Assembly (NCBI GenBank): GCA_949358305.1
Contig: OX442319.1
Span: forward strand, 4,898,001-4,962,000
Length of the DNA stretch: 64,000 bases
Direction of reading: 5' to 3'
Source: Strigamia acuminata
Lineage: Eukaryota; Arthropoda; Chilopoda; Geophilomorpha; Linotaeniidae
The notes under the pieces are model-generated. The model worked only from the letters and a program-made list of their open reading frames with translations. It was not told where the DNA came from and made no database searches. This document shows positions 22,401 through 32,045 of the stretch, in pieces. Each line of letters starts with the position of its first letter. Position 1 is the stretch's first letter. The translations under genes were made by a program, and so were the position numbers.

Positions 22401-25400
22401 TGATTACACAACATCACTTACTGGTATTGGGGCATTTCACTTGGTTTCTCTTGAAGAACTCTCCTACAAAATAAATGAATAAAATCAATAAAAAACAAAG
22501 CAAACAAAATTAGTTTTAAAGCGCAAAATTCCCTACTCTCGAGTTTCAATTAACTCAAAGAAATCCTTCTGCTTCATTCTAAATCCGCTATTGCCTTTCA
22601 AATGATCACAGACCCAGTGCCCCCGTTTAAATATTAAATTGCACAATTACAATTTAGTTCCCATTTCCCTCGAGGTTAGACCAGAAAAAGAAGAGAAAAA
22701 AAAAACAACCTATAACTTGTATAATAAAATGCTTCTTTTCAAAAGTTAAACAAAAGAAAAATAAAAGCAAGCTGTTTACATTTTGGTCGCTGTGACTCGA
22801 AATAAGTTGAAGGGATTTCGCAAAATCGATCCCGCCAAACCTTTATTCTTCCTCTTTTATTTAATACAACAAAAGACGAGCTATTTCGAACACCCAATTT
22901 TCATAATTTGCTCATCGCCGGACCAGGTCAACCTCAGTAATTGAGCAATCCTAACTAAACCTTCGAGAAACCTCATTAAAATTAAACCCACCTAAAAGCA
23001 GCGGATAAAAAAAAAGTCGTTACGTTAAGTAGTTTAAGATTTAAGCGATTAAAACGACGCTTCTTTTCGCATTTCCGGAGAAGCTCTTTTACTGCGGCCG
23101 CCGCGTATTTAACTTGCACAGGAAATGTTTCCCCCGTGCAGTATTAGAGCACATCACGATAAAAAGCTTTTATGCTTTTCGGAACGTGGATTCCTCTATC
23201 CGATTATTTAATTACGCCGTGTCCCTCGTGCGCGATTCCGCCTGGCACACATTGGGCCGCATTGACGCGCTTTTAGCGAGTTTGACCAGACTGCCCGTAA
23301 GTTGCGTTTATACGACGCAACGCAGCGACATTTCAGTAGTTTCAATTTTAAAACAAAAATGACATCATTTCCTGTTTAAACCATGTTTAAACTTAAAATA
23401 CGCTTAAACTAAAATTGGGTAAAAAATTCAGACGCCAGGCGTCTTGGCAACCGGTTTTCGAACCGCGAGAAGGGATTGCCGTTTAATCTTAAGCGCAGTT
23501 TACTTACTCTCTGAACATGATGTTTTAATCCCTGATTGAAGATAAATGCAAACAGATAAAATCAAAATATTAGCATTTGTTTTCACGCGTGGTAGTGACA
23601 TACATGCAAGAATCGATCGGATGAGCTTCACTCATCTTATTCTCATCGTAAATCCAGTCCGAATCGATGCCGCCGGAGACAGTTTACACTGTGAAATAAA
23701 TCAATTAATAAGTAGTTAATTACTCCGACTGAAGTCAGTCCTTTACCTTTTCTAGCTGATTAGCTGCAGTTTCTCTCTCGGCGAATTGTTCAAATTGAGC
23801 TTCCTTTATTCAAAAAAAGAGACAGGAGAAGAAAAAAAAATGGCAGTGACAACTTGCTTAGTAATTGCTCTTAAGTTTGTGTAGAGATGAAAAGAGAAAC
23901 CTTTTTTTCTCTCTTTATTTTCTTCCTTCTTTTATCTCTGCGAATACATTTGCAAGATAAAAAAAAAAGAAAAAACATAGTACCGGTTGCAGTGTTCAAA
24001 CATCTAGTCAGGTTTAAAATTAAAAATGAATTATTTATTTCTTGGGAAGAAAAAGGTAAAAAAACGTCACTTAACGAATCACAATTTTAAATCTCTAGAA
24101 TTTGTAGAATTTTCTCAAGTAAAATAAAAAATTACTAATTAAAATTGGATTCGTCATAAATTCAATTACAATTTTTTTAAAAATTTTTTTTCTTATCTTT
24201 AATTTTTTTTTTTTTCATTTTTAATCTATTAAATCCTCTTCAACAATTTCTAATCTTTTGCTAGCAAGTGAAGGAAGAATTTATTCAAGTTGAAGTTGCA
24301 AATTCAACAGCACTGTAAAAATAATCCAAGAAAATGAGAAAAAGTAAAAATAAAAAAAAATTTCTATTTTTTTTCTATTTTTGTTTCGTGTTTGGAATTC
24401 ATCTAAACTGCACATCCGGTATTTTCATTGCAAAATTGTAATTTTGGATCGTGTTTTACTGGGTAGTAAAGCTATCATGTGCTGTAAAGTTTTGCAGAAA
24501 ATAAAAATTAAGGCTCCTAGGTTAGGAAAGTGTTACATTTTGCGTTCTGATAACACGGACTAAAGCATTATATTCGTGATGTTCTGCGGTTGGTTGTAAT
24601 TTCAACCTGGAATGTGAATATTTAATATTTTTACGGATAAAAGAGATTTTCAATTGTGACTAGGATTTTTGTTGCAGGATTTTCAGGTTTGGTTAAATTT
24701 TTAATTTTTAGTACTGTACGTTATTTATTATTATTGAATAACTTTACAGCATTTGTTTTAGTGGCGGAGTTGTAAAGCATATGTGATGCAGGGGGCACTG
24801 AAAAATATTGGTATTGACATTTTCCAATAGAATTTTTCAAATCAGTGTCAAAGATGTCAAATTTTATCGAAAAATTGTCACTTTTTTTTGAAATTTGTGA
24901 AAATATACTAAAAATTCTAAATTTTTTTGAAATTTGTCAAAATATACTAAAAATTCTAAAAATTTTTGAAATTTGTCAAAATATACTAAAAATTCTAAAT
25001 TTTTTTGAAATTTGTCAAAATATACTAAAAATTCTAAATTTTTTTGAAATTTGTCAAAATATACTAAAAATTCTAAAAAATTTGAAATTTGTCAAAATTT
25101 ACTAAAAATTCTAATTTTTTTTTGAAATTTGTCAAAATTTACTAAAAATTCTAAATTTTTTTGAAATTTGTCAAAATATACTAAAAATTCTAAAAAAAAA
25201 TTTGAAATTTGTCAAAATTTACTAAAAATTCTAATTTTTTTTGAAATTTGTCAAAATTTACTAAAAATTAAAAAAAAAATTGAAATTTGTCAAAATATAC
25301 TAAAAATTCTAATTTTTTTTAAATTTGTCAAAATATACAAAAAATTCTAAAAAAAATTTGAAATTTGAAATTTGTTTAAATTATCAAAAATTTCCCAAAT

Positions 25401-25954
25401 TTGTTTAAATTATCCAAAAATTAATTGGTTTAAATTATCAAAAATTTCCCAAATTTGTTTAAATTATCAAAAATTTCCCAAATTTGTTTAAATTATCCAA
25501 AAATTAATTGGTTTAAATTATCAAAAATTTCTCAAATTTGTTTAAATTATCCAAAAATTAATTTGTTTAAATTATCAAAAATTTCACAAATTTGCTTAAA
25601 TTATCAAAAATTTCACAAATTTGCTTAAATTATCAAAAATTTCACAAATTTGCTTAAATTATCCAAAAAGTGCCAATTCATCCAAAATTTTCGCAAAAGG
25701 GGCTATTGATCAGTTGGTAAACCACTGACTTGATGGCATTACAACCGCTCACATTGATCCAAAAACAATTTTTCATCTTAAAAAACAATTCTCTTTCCAT
25801 TAAAAACCAAATTGAATACTTTATTTACCTGCTTCTTGATAGATTGGAGAATATTGGATTGATCAGTTGGATGGATTTGCTGGTTGTTGGCACGATCGAA
25901 AGATTGCATTAAAGTCGGTGTGGCCACTTGATCATCATTCCGACCACAGGGCAT
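10497..25954 (-). CDS. Delta/p120-catenin family armadillo protein with PDZ-binding C-terminus
   Basis: Adherens-junction armadillo protein that binds the cadherin juxtamembrane segment (family knowledge). Coding exons on the minus strand: 25954-25829, 23803-23747, (uncertain 23688-23604), 22463-22422, 20842-20463, 19415-18909, 17988-17818, 17618-17245, 17185-17028, 16350-16112, 15868-15708, 14519-13890, 13031-12921 and 10676-10497. From 22463 on, all phases agree, giving about 984 aa. Exons 1-2 encode the N-terminal coiled coil ([10 protein letters not shown] joined to [11 protein letters not shown]). Exon 20842 carries [20 protein letters not shown], and 19415-17818 a proline/tyrosine-rich linker. 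Armadillo repeats start at [16 protein letters not shown] and include [58 protein letters not shown] and [16 protein letters not shown]. The last exon ends GGDSWV, the PDZ ligand of ARVCF/delta-catenin/p0071, so this is an undivided delta-catenin. The donor at 13890 (GTCAGG) is weak; 13902 (GTCTAC) is an in-phase alternative. Confidence 0.92.
10815..11760. repeat. Minisatellite, 20-base unit, last catenin intron
   Basis: Roughly 47 tandem copies of TTAAAAAATTGATTTTTGGA. The unit has a two-state variant at one position (TTGATT or TTCATT), and rare marker variants (GACTAAAAAATT, and CATTTTTAGATATAAAAATT) each occur in two separate places (about 10855 and 11515; 10940 and 11420). This implies block duplications within the array. 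Confidence 0.95.
11761..12440. repeat. Diverged continuation of the array, 20-22 base unit
   Basis: The array decays into variants such as GACTAAAAAAATTGATTTTT (12000-12240) and GAACCGGAAAAATTGATTTT at the flanks. Spacing stays near 20-21 bases although the sequence changes. Confidence 0.85.
13080..13620. repeat. Self-inverted minisatellite, about 29-31 base unit
   Basis: From 13110 to 13425 the unit is CATTTTAGACATCTTTT plus TTGATTTTT. From about 13425 to 13615 the unit is its reverse complement: AGACGTCTAAAATGATG plus AAAAATCCATCA. The orientation flips in the middle, so the two halves can pair as a long imperfect hairpin in the intron between exons 14519-13890 and 13031-12921. Confidence 0.85.
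14590..15440. repeat. Minisatellite, 20-21 base unit, catenin intron
   Basis: Tandem GCAATTTTAGACTAAAAAAAT with variable A-run length, flanked on both sides by a related form containing TGCACTAAAATTATATTTTTAGAC. It lies between coding exons 15868-15708 and 14519-13890. Confidence 0.9.
16555..16940. repeat. Minisatellite, 20-21 base unit, catenin intron
   Basis: Tandem TTTTTGACCAATTTTTGTCAT, between coding exons 17185-17028 and 16350-16112. It leaves long reading frames open in both directions, which are artefacts. Confidence 0.9.
17727..17775. repeat. Microsatellite (TCAAA)n
   Basis: About nine tandem copies of AATCA/TCAAA in the short intron between exons 17988-17818 and 17618-17245. Confidence 0.85.
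18345..18720. repeat. Minisatellite, 21-base unit with internal palindrome
   Basis: Tandem TTTTTTCAATTGAAATTTCAC. The central TTTCAATTGAAA is a perfect 12-base palindrome, so each unit can form a small cruciform. It is located in the catenin intron between exons 19415-18909 and 17988-17818. Confidence 0.92.
19502..19698. mobile_element. Miniature inverted-repeat element, 197 bases
   Basis: Terminal arms ACTCAAGAGTGTACCCTTCT at 19502 and its reverse complement ending at 19698 match for about 31 bases without error (through CCCATTGGCCG). Between them is a non-coding spacer with a TAATAATAATAATA run. The arms are bordered by TATACTC-like sequence on both sides. It sits within a catenin intron. 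Confidence 0.8.
19930..20125. mobile_element. GC-rich hairpin-forming element remnant
   Basis: GCGCCGGCCCCGATTAAGCGCCGGG, GCGCCGGGCCCGAATAAACGCCG and AACGCCCGGGCGTTTAAATG are related GC-rich, self-complementary modules in an otherwise A/T-rich intron. They fit a degenerate miniature element. Confidence 0.35.
20870..22421. other. Catenin intron containing a nested miniature element
   Basis: This intron, between exons 22463-22422 and 20842-20463, has no coding signal apart from the exon edges. Its main content is the inverted-repeat element at 21501-22116. Confidence 0.5.
21501..22116. mobile_element. Inverted-repeat element with 10-base target duplication
   Basis: Terminal repeats of 32 bases: AAGTGGCTACGTTCATGTCC... 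at 21501-21532 and the matching inverse at 22085-22116. Flanking copies of ATTAAATATT occur at 21489-21498 and 22120-22129, consistent with a target site duplication of 8-10 bases (hAT-like length). Inside are further inverted modules of the form TTTTTCCCTTAC...GTAAGGGAAAAA (about 21552-21606 and 21950-22000), suggesting that a second element inserted into the first. No transposase is present. Confidence 0.75.
23333..23420. repeat. Dispersed intron repeat, copy 1
   Basis: Shares AATGACATCATTTCCTGTTT and TTAAACTTAAAATA...CTAAAATTG with 27626-27715 in the same orientation. It is probably a small non-autonomous element that inserted twice near this gene. Confidence 0.7.
23604..23688 (-). CDS. 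Problematic catenin exon: frame opens with a stop
   Basis: The acceptor TTTCACAG at 23689 and donor CAT|GTATGT at 23604 look normal, and the 3' phase fits the next exon (22463). In that frame the segment reads [20 protein letters not shown], a convincing coding sequence. However, the same frame has TAA at 23686-23684, just inside the acceptor, so it cannot be joined to the coiled-coil exon 23803-23747. Possible explanations are a shorter isoform starting at the ATG at 23635, a missed acceptor, or a sequence error. A nearby 24-base block with splice-like ends (about 23520-23543) does not fit the phase. Confidence 0.45.
23810..24840. other. Catenin intron, no gene seen
   Basis: A/T-rich with long poly-T and poly-A tracts (24170-24230, 24340-24380). 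Short reading frames here have no coding character. Confidence 0.5.
24850..25370. repeat. Tandem array, 38-39 base unit
   Basis: Unit GAAATTTGTCAAAATATACT followed by AAAAATTCTAAATTTTTTT, about thirteen copies with poly-T/poly-A length variants. The long reading frames across it (repeats of [13 protein letters not shown]) are artefacts of the unit being a multiple of three in places. Confidence 0.9.
25371..25672. repeat. Tandem array, 28-29 base unit
   Basis: Unit AATTTGTTTAAATTATCAAA plus AATTTCCC, about ten copies with an AATTAATTGG variant. It directly continues the array at 24850 but with another unit. Confidence 0.85.
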
Positions 25955-25982
25955 ACTCGCTTACACAACATCAACTGCTCAA
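25955..25982 (-). promoter_or_regulatory. 5'UTR part of the first coding catenin exon
   Basis: The ATG at 25954 is preceded by 28 untranslated bases and then a strong acceptor (TTTTATTTTTAG, ending at 25983). The transcript must therefore begin in a noncoding exon farther upstream, at a higher coordinate on this strand. Confidence 0.65.
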
Positions 25983-27625
25983 CTAAAAATAAAACAAAAA
26001 AATAATAATAAATATATATTCCAAAAAAAAATATAAATAAAAAAATAAATCAATTTTTCCCAAATACCATATCGACATCTGTCTGAGACTGAGATGACAA
26101 GGGATTTCCAAAAAGAAAAAAAAGAAAAGAAAAATCCAATATTTTCAGCTTTAACTTCGGAAACCAATTTTTCTAATCAACTTATGTTGCCTTTGCCACG
26201 CTGTTTCATTGTCCGTAGGTTATAACGCTCCACTACACGCCTATTCGTTACAACAGTATTCCTGAATAGTATAACATCAACAAATAAATCATGTTACTTA
26301 TCGAGATTTTACATGATCAAAATTGATTTACCCGACGCTTATTTCTCCATTCCGTAACATCATTTATTTGTTATTCATACAATTAATATTTTGCTTCATA
26401 TCTTTGCAAATTTCCGCAAACTCTCCGTTACGTTAGCGTATTATCCTGCTCTAGCGTGGATTGGACCATTTTAGCGTCATTCGTAAGTAAGATTTCAAAA
26501 AGCATGCCGTTTAAGGCACGAAAATTCAAAATGGCGACCGATTTTGTCTGTTTTCGGTCGCAATGGGCATGCGCACGACATTTAAACAACAAAACATGTT
26601 CAACTGCAAGTTAAATATGACTTTACGAATGGGCCTACTGGCTTAGCGTTTATTTCACTTACCACTGTTTTTTTTTTTTTCTGGACCCAAATAAATATCC
26701 ATCACCGTGTGTAAACAAGTTACCCGAGAAAGCAAATCGCCATTTTTCAAAATTTGTCAACTTTAATTTCCAGACCAATATCACACATTTCGCCAACTCG
26801 TAAAAAAACTTCCACGACAAGTGCAAGCACTCAAAACCAAACTAATAAAACGTCCATATCCATGTTTGAAAAGAAAGACGGAAAAAAAAAATACAAATAA
26901 ATAAAAATTACGCCCGACTAAAGCGGATGGACGACACCGGCGCAAGTTCCAAATTCCATCAAAAGCGGGCGCATTGCCGCGCCGCCATTTTTCCGAATTC
27001 ATTTGTTTCTCGTTTTATCGACATCGCATTCGATCAGGTGCCGAAACAACGCGAGCAAACGAGCAACCGGCACTGGCTGCTCCGCGCCAATACAATGCAA
27101 TGCAAACGATAAATTGTTTTCTCTATTTATATTTCTACCGTTATCATCAGATGTTTCAATACTTCTCCATCTCCCAGTACAGCCACCAATTTCGCCCGGA
27201 TGACAAGCGGAATACTCCCGTTGCCATGGCAACTCATCTAAAGGTCGGCAAATGCGTATAAATCTCACAATCCCAAGCGACGTGTTTAAAAAACGACCGA
27301 CACATGAAATAATGTAAAACATTTCTGAGGAAAGATTAAAGGGAAAAAATAAGAAATTTCCATTCTCATAAAAATTCCACAGATAAGATAAAAGCAAAAA
27401 AGAAAAGTGAGAGACAAAAGACACTTATTCCTCCATTCCTAATTTAGTCGTATGTCTTCATCTCGAAAAGAAAATCAATCGTTAAATCTTTCCATCGGTA
27501 GTTGCCAGGGCTGGCTGTGCTAGCGCGGTATCTTGATGCCAAATTCAAACACTAAATTCCATTTGTGCACCCGAAAACACTAAAGTCTAAAATTGTTTAT
27601 AGCACATTCAAAAACTAAAATATTT

Positions 27626-27715
27626 TGTGTTTTGCTTCAATTTTAAACCAAAAATGACATCATTTCCTGTTTAAACCCACGTTAAAACTTAAAATAAACT
27701 CGTAAACTAAAATTG
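27626..27715. repeat. Dispersed intron repeat, copy 2
   Basis: Partner of 23333-23420: shares CAATTTTAAA, AATGACATCATTTCCTGTTT and CTAAAATTG in the same order. Confidence 0.7.
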
Positions 27716-27800
27716 TTATTTTAATTTTTGAATGCAGCTAGTGAATCGCGTAAAACCAAAACTTCGAACGCCCCTATTGGAAAATAAATGTTTGAACCAC

Positions 27801-27872
27801 GCTTGCTTCCACCTCGGTATTAAAATCCAACTCTCTACCTCCGCGTGGTCGTCCCGACATTTATCAATCTCG
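27801..27872. repeat. Duplicate of part of the orphan exon at 28709
   Basis: A 72-base block almost identical to 28866-28937 (GCTTGCTTCCACCTCGGTAT through GACATTTATCAATCTCG), same orientation. It has no open frame beyond the match, so it is a fragment copy. Confidence 0.8.
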
Positions 27873-27917
27873 CTTTAACCATCATTTCTGCGACAGGTAC
27901 CTTTCCCTTACGAAAAC

Positions 27918-28143
27918 CCCCATTATACCTATAAAAAGTCAAATTATAACCTTATAATAACAATGGATTGATGAGATATTAATTTTATTAAACTTAGAGT
28001 GACCTAACAGGCCAGGCGCCATGTTTGTAAAATTGTAAGACGCCTGCAGTGGATTGGCTCCTTCATTTCATAAAATAAGGTTATAATCCGCACCTTAGTT
28101 ATAAGAAAAGGTGGTTATAACTTGACTTTTTATAACCCTTTAA
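27918..28143. mobile_element. Miniature inverted-repeat element
   Basis: The left end contains CCTATAAAAAGTCAAATTAT followed by AACC, and the right end contains GGTTATAACTTGACTTTTTA followed by TAA, its imperfect reverse complement (arms about 30 bases). The interior includes a second inverted pair around TTATAACC/GGTTATAA. Non-coding. Confidence 0.6.
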
Positions 28144-28708
28144 CAAAAATTACTTCAAATATACAGGTTGCCTAAAAAAATGTATAAACCATTTTGAATT
28201 ATATTAAATATATATTTTATAGTTATCGTTGGTTGTAAAATGCGAAGACAGATGGCTACATTTGATCGTTTTATCGTTGTGGGATCACTACTTACCAACA
28301 TATATTATTAATTTTATTGGGCCAAGGTAACAAAAAAGTTTCAATTTGATTGATACCTAAGTTGCGTAACTACAGTTTTATAACTAATGGAATAGTCTAC
28401 GCCGCAAACTACAATTTCTATACTATTACAATATTTATAACGGACAAGGAACTACCAGCTTGAATAAGCTGGTAGTAAAGCATAACATGTATGAAACCCC
28501 CAACTACAAGTGACAAATTGGAGTAATACAATAATAGTAACTGAACATACGACAAAATGATATTCTTCACATTTTCCCACAGCCAGAACTCGTTTATTAT
28601 TAATAATATTAACCAGCTGTAAATCGCTAGCGCCGCCGCTATGTTTAGCTCTTTGCCGCTATTAAGTAAGAAATTTAAAATATTAATGAATGCAAATCTA
28701 ACTAAATT

Positions 28709-29030
28709 CTAAACGTCGGAGTCAGTGGCACAGGAACAATGTAGATCATTGGTCAACACGTGACCCCACTCAAACTTGCCAGTCACTACTAATTTACACT
28801 TTGCACACGTGATCCTCGACTCCTTAATCAATATTGCATCCAGAGAGTTAAACACGGCGCGATACGCTTGCTTCCACCTCGGTATTAAAATCCAACTCTC
28901 TACCTCCGCGTGGTCGCCCCGACATTTATCAATCTCGGTTTCGAACCGACCTCTAACTTTAAGCCCGAAAACCAGACGTTTTGCACATTTGCTTCCCAGA
29001 ATCCATCGCACGGCTCTTCCATCATCAGTT
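28709..29030 (-). CDS. Orphan exon or gene fragment, about 105 aa
   Basis: A frame with coding character and higher GC than its surroundings runs on the minus strand to a stop at 28709. A possible acceptor (TTAGAAACAG) lies just upstream near 29031. It reads DDGRAVRWILGSKCAKRLVF early, then FETEIDKCRGDHAEVESW, then SRITCAKCKLVVTGKFEWG and a final HCSCATDSDV. The CxxC and CxC pairs could bind metal or form disulfides. I do not recognise the family. A 72-base slice is repeated at 27801. It could be a last exon of an undetected gene, or a remnant. Other exons were not found. Confidence 0.4.
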
Positions 29031-29039
29031 TCTGTTTCT

Positions 29040-29076
29040 AATATTTATTTATTTATTTATTTATTTATTTATTTCT
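29040..29076. repeat. Microsatellite (ATTT)n
   Basis: About eight uninterrupted TATTT/ATTT units next to the acceptor-like end of the orphan exon. Confidence 0.9.
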
Positions 29077-29457
29077 GGCAAATCTCCAGACCATCACATG
29101 GGAATTTAGCAAAAGATATCTCACACTTTGACACCACTTGCTGCACTAAATATTTACACAATCCACCAACCATGACCCATCCAAACAACAAACTAAAATT
29201 TTCAAAAAAAAATGGTCGACGTCCATTTTCATCACGAGGGGAGACCAAACCCAGGTCAAAAACACGAGCTGACCTCACCTGGCCATGTAACCTGCAAAAA
29301 CCAGGCCCAAACACAAATTTAAAAAAAATTTAAAAAAATTTAAAAAATCCACCACTAGAGGACTATCCCAAATAATCAAAAAAATCACACATTTCCATTG
29401 CTATTTGCTTTAAAAATTAAAGCAAACGTGAGGATGAACCAGCATCGAGTTACTCAC

Positions 29458-29800
29458 CATTGTGGGGCTGTTTGACCTCCCCAATGGCCACTGGGACGCG
29501 GGGCTTTTCAATCGAATGAATAGAATAGCAAATGCCAATGGTCACATTTCAATCCCATTGAATTATGCAGCGATCGAGGAAGGAATCACACACACACGGG
29601 TAAATCGGATCAAACTCACAATGCACATTCCGTGGATCCACCAATCCGAGTCGGGGGGGCTCCGCTTGTGGATAAAAAAATCTAAATGCAACAAGGTGGT
29701 TAGAAATCCCTGGGCGCAGGTGCCTGTGTCGGCCGCCGCTCCTATTCACATACACGGCCAAAGATGGAAGATGCCATTACCGCGCATGCGTCGGCCGGTA
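29458..29800 (-). promoter_or_regulatory. Candidate noncoding first exon and promoter of the catenin gene
   Basis: On the minus strand a strong donor ATG|GTGAGTAAC follows 29458. Upstream (29700-29800) are CpG-rich sequence, an NRF1-like GCATGCGCGG palindrome and ATCTTCCATCTTTGGC. The catenin coding exon at 25982 needs an upstream 5' exon, and this is one candidate. No frame is required to be open. The link is inference. Confidence 0.35.
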
Positions 29801-30512
29801 CTACAGCCTCGAACACAGAGCTTTTCTTGTGTATATAGGGGATCTTTTCTTATAGGGGTTTAACGACAAAGAGCATCTGTTTGGCACGATTTTTGCGTCT
29901 AAAAATTCATAATCCGGTCGAGTTTTGTATATATTTTGGATTTTTCTTTTTTTAAATTCGAAGAGCATTTTTTTTTCTAAGAAAGACACTCCTGAATTCC
30001 ATCGGTGATAAACAAAATAAAAGATATGGATATAAAACCGGTCGTAAATAACTAGATAAAGGTTTTATTTACTTGTTTGCTTCTTATCAAAGTCAAAAAT
30101 TATTTTCGAATGACTTATTTCACCTTCATTTTACGATTACATTTGTGGAATTCTTGACAGCGCCAACCTGTGACTAAACATCACACTCGCACATCCATTA
30201 ATGCACCCGATCGACGTTTCAATGCATGTTGGACAACGGTAGCATCTAAAAATTAAACGCGATCGATTGGGCTGCCACTTGCCAGATACATTTTGTATAA
30301 AATTTCAAAATGAACGTTGGAAAATCACAAATGTGGAGAATTTTAAATAAAATTTCACGATTTCATCGCCGATCGCGTCGAAATTTTAAAATCCGGCGGA
30401 CCGGTGGGAAAATTAATAACGAAACCAAGGGAGGGGGGTTATTCAACTCGCATTACTCAATTTTCATGTTTTGAGTGGAATTTGCCAGTAAATTTCGGTT
30501 TTTTGGACTTAC

Positions 30513-30700
30513 CGGTTCGTTGATGGACGAGTGAGGTGTATCTATCGTGTTTCTAGGTGCAAAGCAGGGTGAAGTGCGTCAGTTTAATATCCAGAGACAT
30601 CTTCGGTAGGCCTAACCACCACCGACCAGCTTAGTGCTTTTGCCACGCCTATTGCGGCTGTTCTTGGTATTGGGCTGCTCCCCGCTTGAAGTTGGACTCT
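30513..30700 (-). promoter_or_regulatory. Second candidate noncoding 5' exon of the catenin gene
   Basis: On the minus strand the donor CCG|GTAAGTCC follows 30513, close to the GT(A/G)AGT consensus. The preceding 190 bases are GC-richer than the flanks and contain no long frame. Confidence 0.3.
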
Positions 30701-31269
30701 GATTTCTGGTTTAAAAAGTCGTTTTGGAGTTCGGTTTTTGTAGTATTTCATTTGTGATTACATTTTTTGGAAAATCAAATAAAAATGAATTGTTATTTTT
30801 TTTAGGAGGTAGAGTTAACCGAGAGAAAAAGCCTGTTTTTGATTTATTTATTTACTAAATGGAGCGGCGTGACGTCATAGATTGTGATACTTTTGCTTAA
30901 AGAGGAGAATTGCTTGCGTTAAAATATTAAAGGAATGGCGATAGACAGAAAGATGCTTAGAAAATTATGAAAAAATAAAATTAGAGTTTTATATAATAAT
31001 TAACTTGTATTTAAAAAAAATAAACTAATTGGAATATAAAGATATTTTATAAACAAGAAACAAACCACTACTAAATTTAATTGTAAATAACTTCACTAGA
31101 TGGCGATAGTGTCCGGAATCCAAAGAGAGGGCACACCTGCTAGAGCCGATCAGTTTTTAGCTCGTTGCGGAGTCGATCGTTCGCGTGGGTTGCTAGCTCG
31201 TAAGTATGCGCTGAAAACGTAAAAAACAGTACTAATTTTCTTTGAAAATGTCTCTTCATAGATAGTTAC

Positions 31270-31731
31270 CGTGAATCGTAGATGTTTAAGATGTAGACTC
31301 GTTAGATCTGTCACCAGTTGGCCATGCGACACCAGTTTTGCAGCACAAGTTGTACCAGGTCTTTCAGCGCCCTGTACGATTATTTTGGCGCTCCGTCGTA
31401 TATTGTTTCGAATGCACGAAAACTAAAATCGATTTTTTTTTGCCACTTTACAGCTATAGTCGTTGAATCGCCCCATAAGTTTTTGCGCCTTGAGTAATTG
31501 CACTGCTAGACCATGCTTTAAGCCGGCACATGCAGTGTCATACGTGTGTGTATGCTTATTTGCTGCTGGTGTTATGTAGCTTCTGTTAACTTGACTGCCC
31601 CAGCTTACGACAAGTAAAATTCCCGCTAACTCGACGTGATGTCCGGTAGGGTTTTTTGGCAGATCACCAAATGTAACTGGAATAGGATCAGAATCGGGAA
31701 AAACTGAGGTAATTTGGATTAGGACTGTCAT
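31270..31731 (-). other. Two minus-strand frames separated by an A9 run; unknown coding remnant
   Basis: From the ATG at 31731 a 102-aa frame runs to a stop at 31423 (beginning MTVLIQITSVFPDSDPIPV). Across a run of nine A residues (31434-31442), the neighbouring frame stays open for about 55 more codons (FETIYDGAPKIIVQGAERPG, later LVTDLTSLHLKHLRF) to a possible donor ACG|GTAACT near 31268. Either a one-base slip separates two halves of one protein, or this is a decayed element. The 5' edge (ACCAGTGGTTCCAAAACTTTT near 31750) resembles hAT-type element ends. I recognise no family. Confidence 0.3.
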
Positions 31732-31939
31732 GGACGAAAAGTTTTGGAACCACTGGTCTTGATACTAAAATCAAGCTTAAAAATCTCTGTCTGCATATAC
31801 ATATAGGCGACAAATACCTGATTTTTCTAAATAATATCAGGTAATAGCATATTTTAGTTGTGCGGAATAAATAATTTTAGATTTTTGTGTTTTTGTGCGC
31901 AGAGAATGGAATTTAGCGTTTGAATTTGGCATCGAAATA

Positions 31940-32045
31940 CAGGACTGGACTGGGAACAAATTTAGTACCGGGAAATCTGGATATATCGGGCCACGGGAAC
32001 AAATTTAAACGGGGAAATCTGGATAGATCGGGCCACAACAAAAGA
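31940..32045. repeat. GGGAACAAATTT repeat, second locus
   Basis: Contains GACTGGGAACAAATTTAGTA, GGGAAATCTGGATATATCGG and GCCACGGGAACAAATTTAAA, the same modules seen in inverse orientation at 5273-5405. Confidence 0.7.

Larger units (their letters stand above)
26000..28700. other. Gene-free region with CpG-type promoter fragments and miniature elements
   Basis: No coding gene is supported. Two ATGGCGGC/ATGGCGAC motifs in GC-richer pockets (about 26530-26575, with GGGCATGCGCACGAC, and 26935-26995) look like promoter-type sequence and could belong to alternative catenin 5' exons. The dispersed repeat copy 2 lies at 27626-27715. A miniature element sits at about 27918-28143. Confidence 0.4.

Noticed and set aside
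23520-23543. 24-base catenin microexon with splice-like ends
   Set aside because: It preserves phase only in frames that put a stop in it or in the next exon, so it cannot be placed in the coding path.
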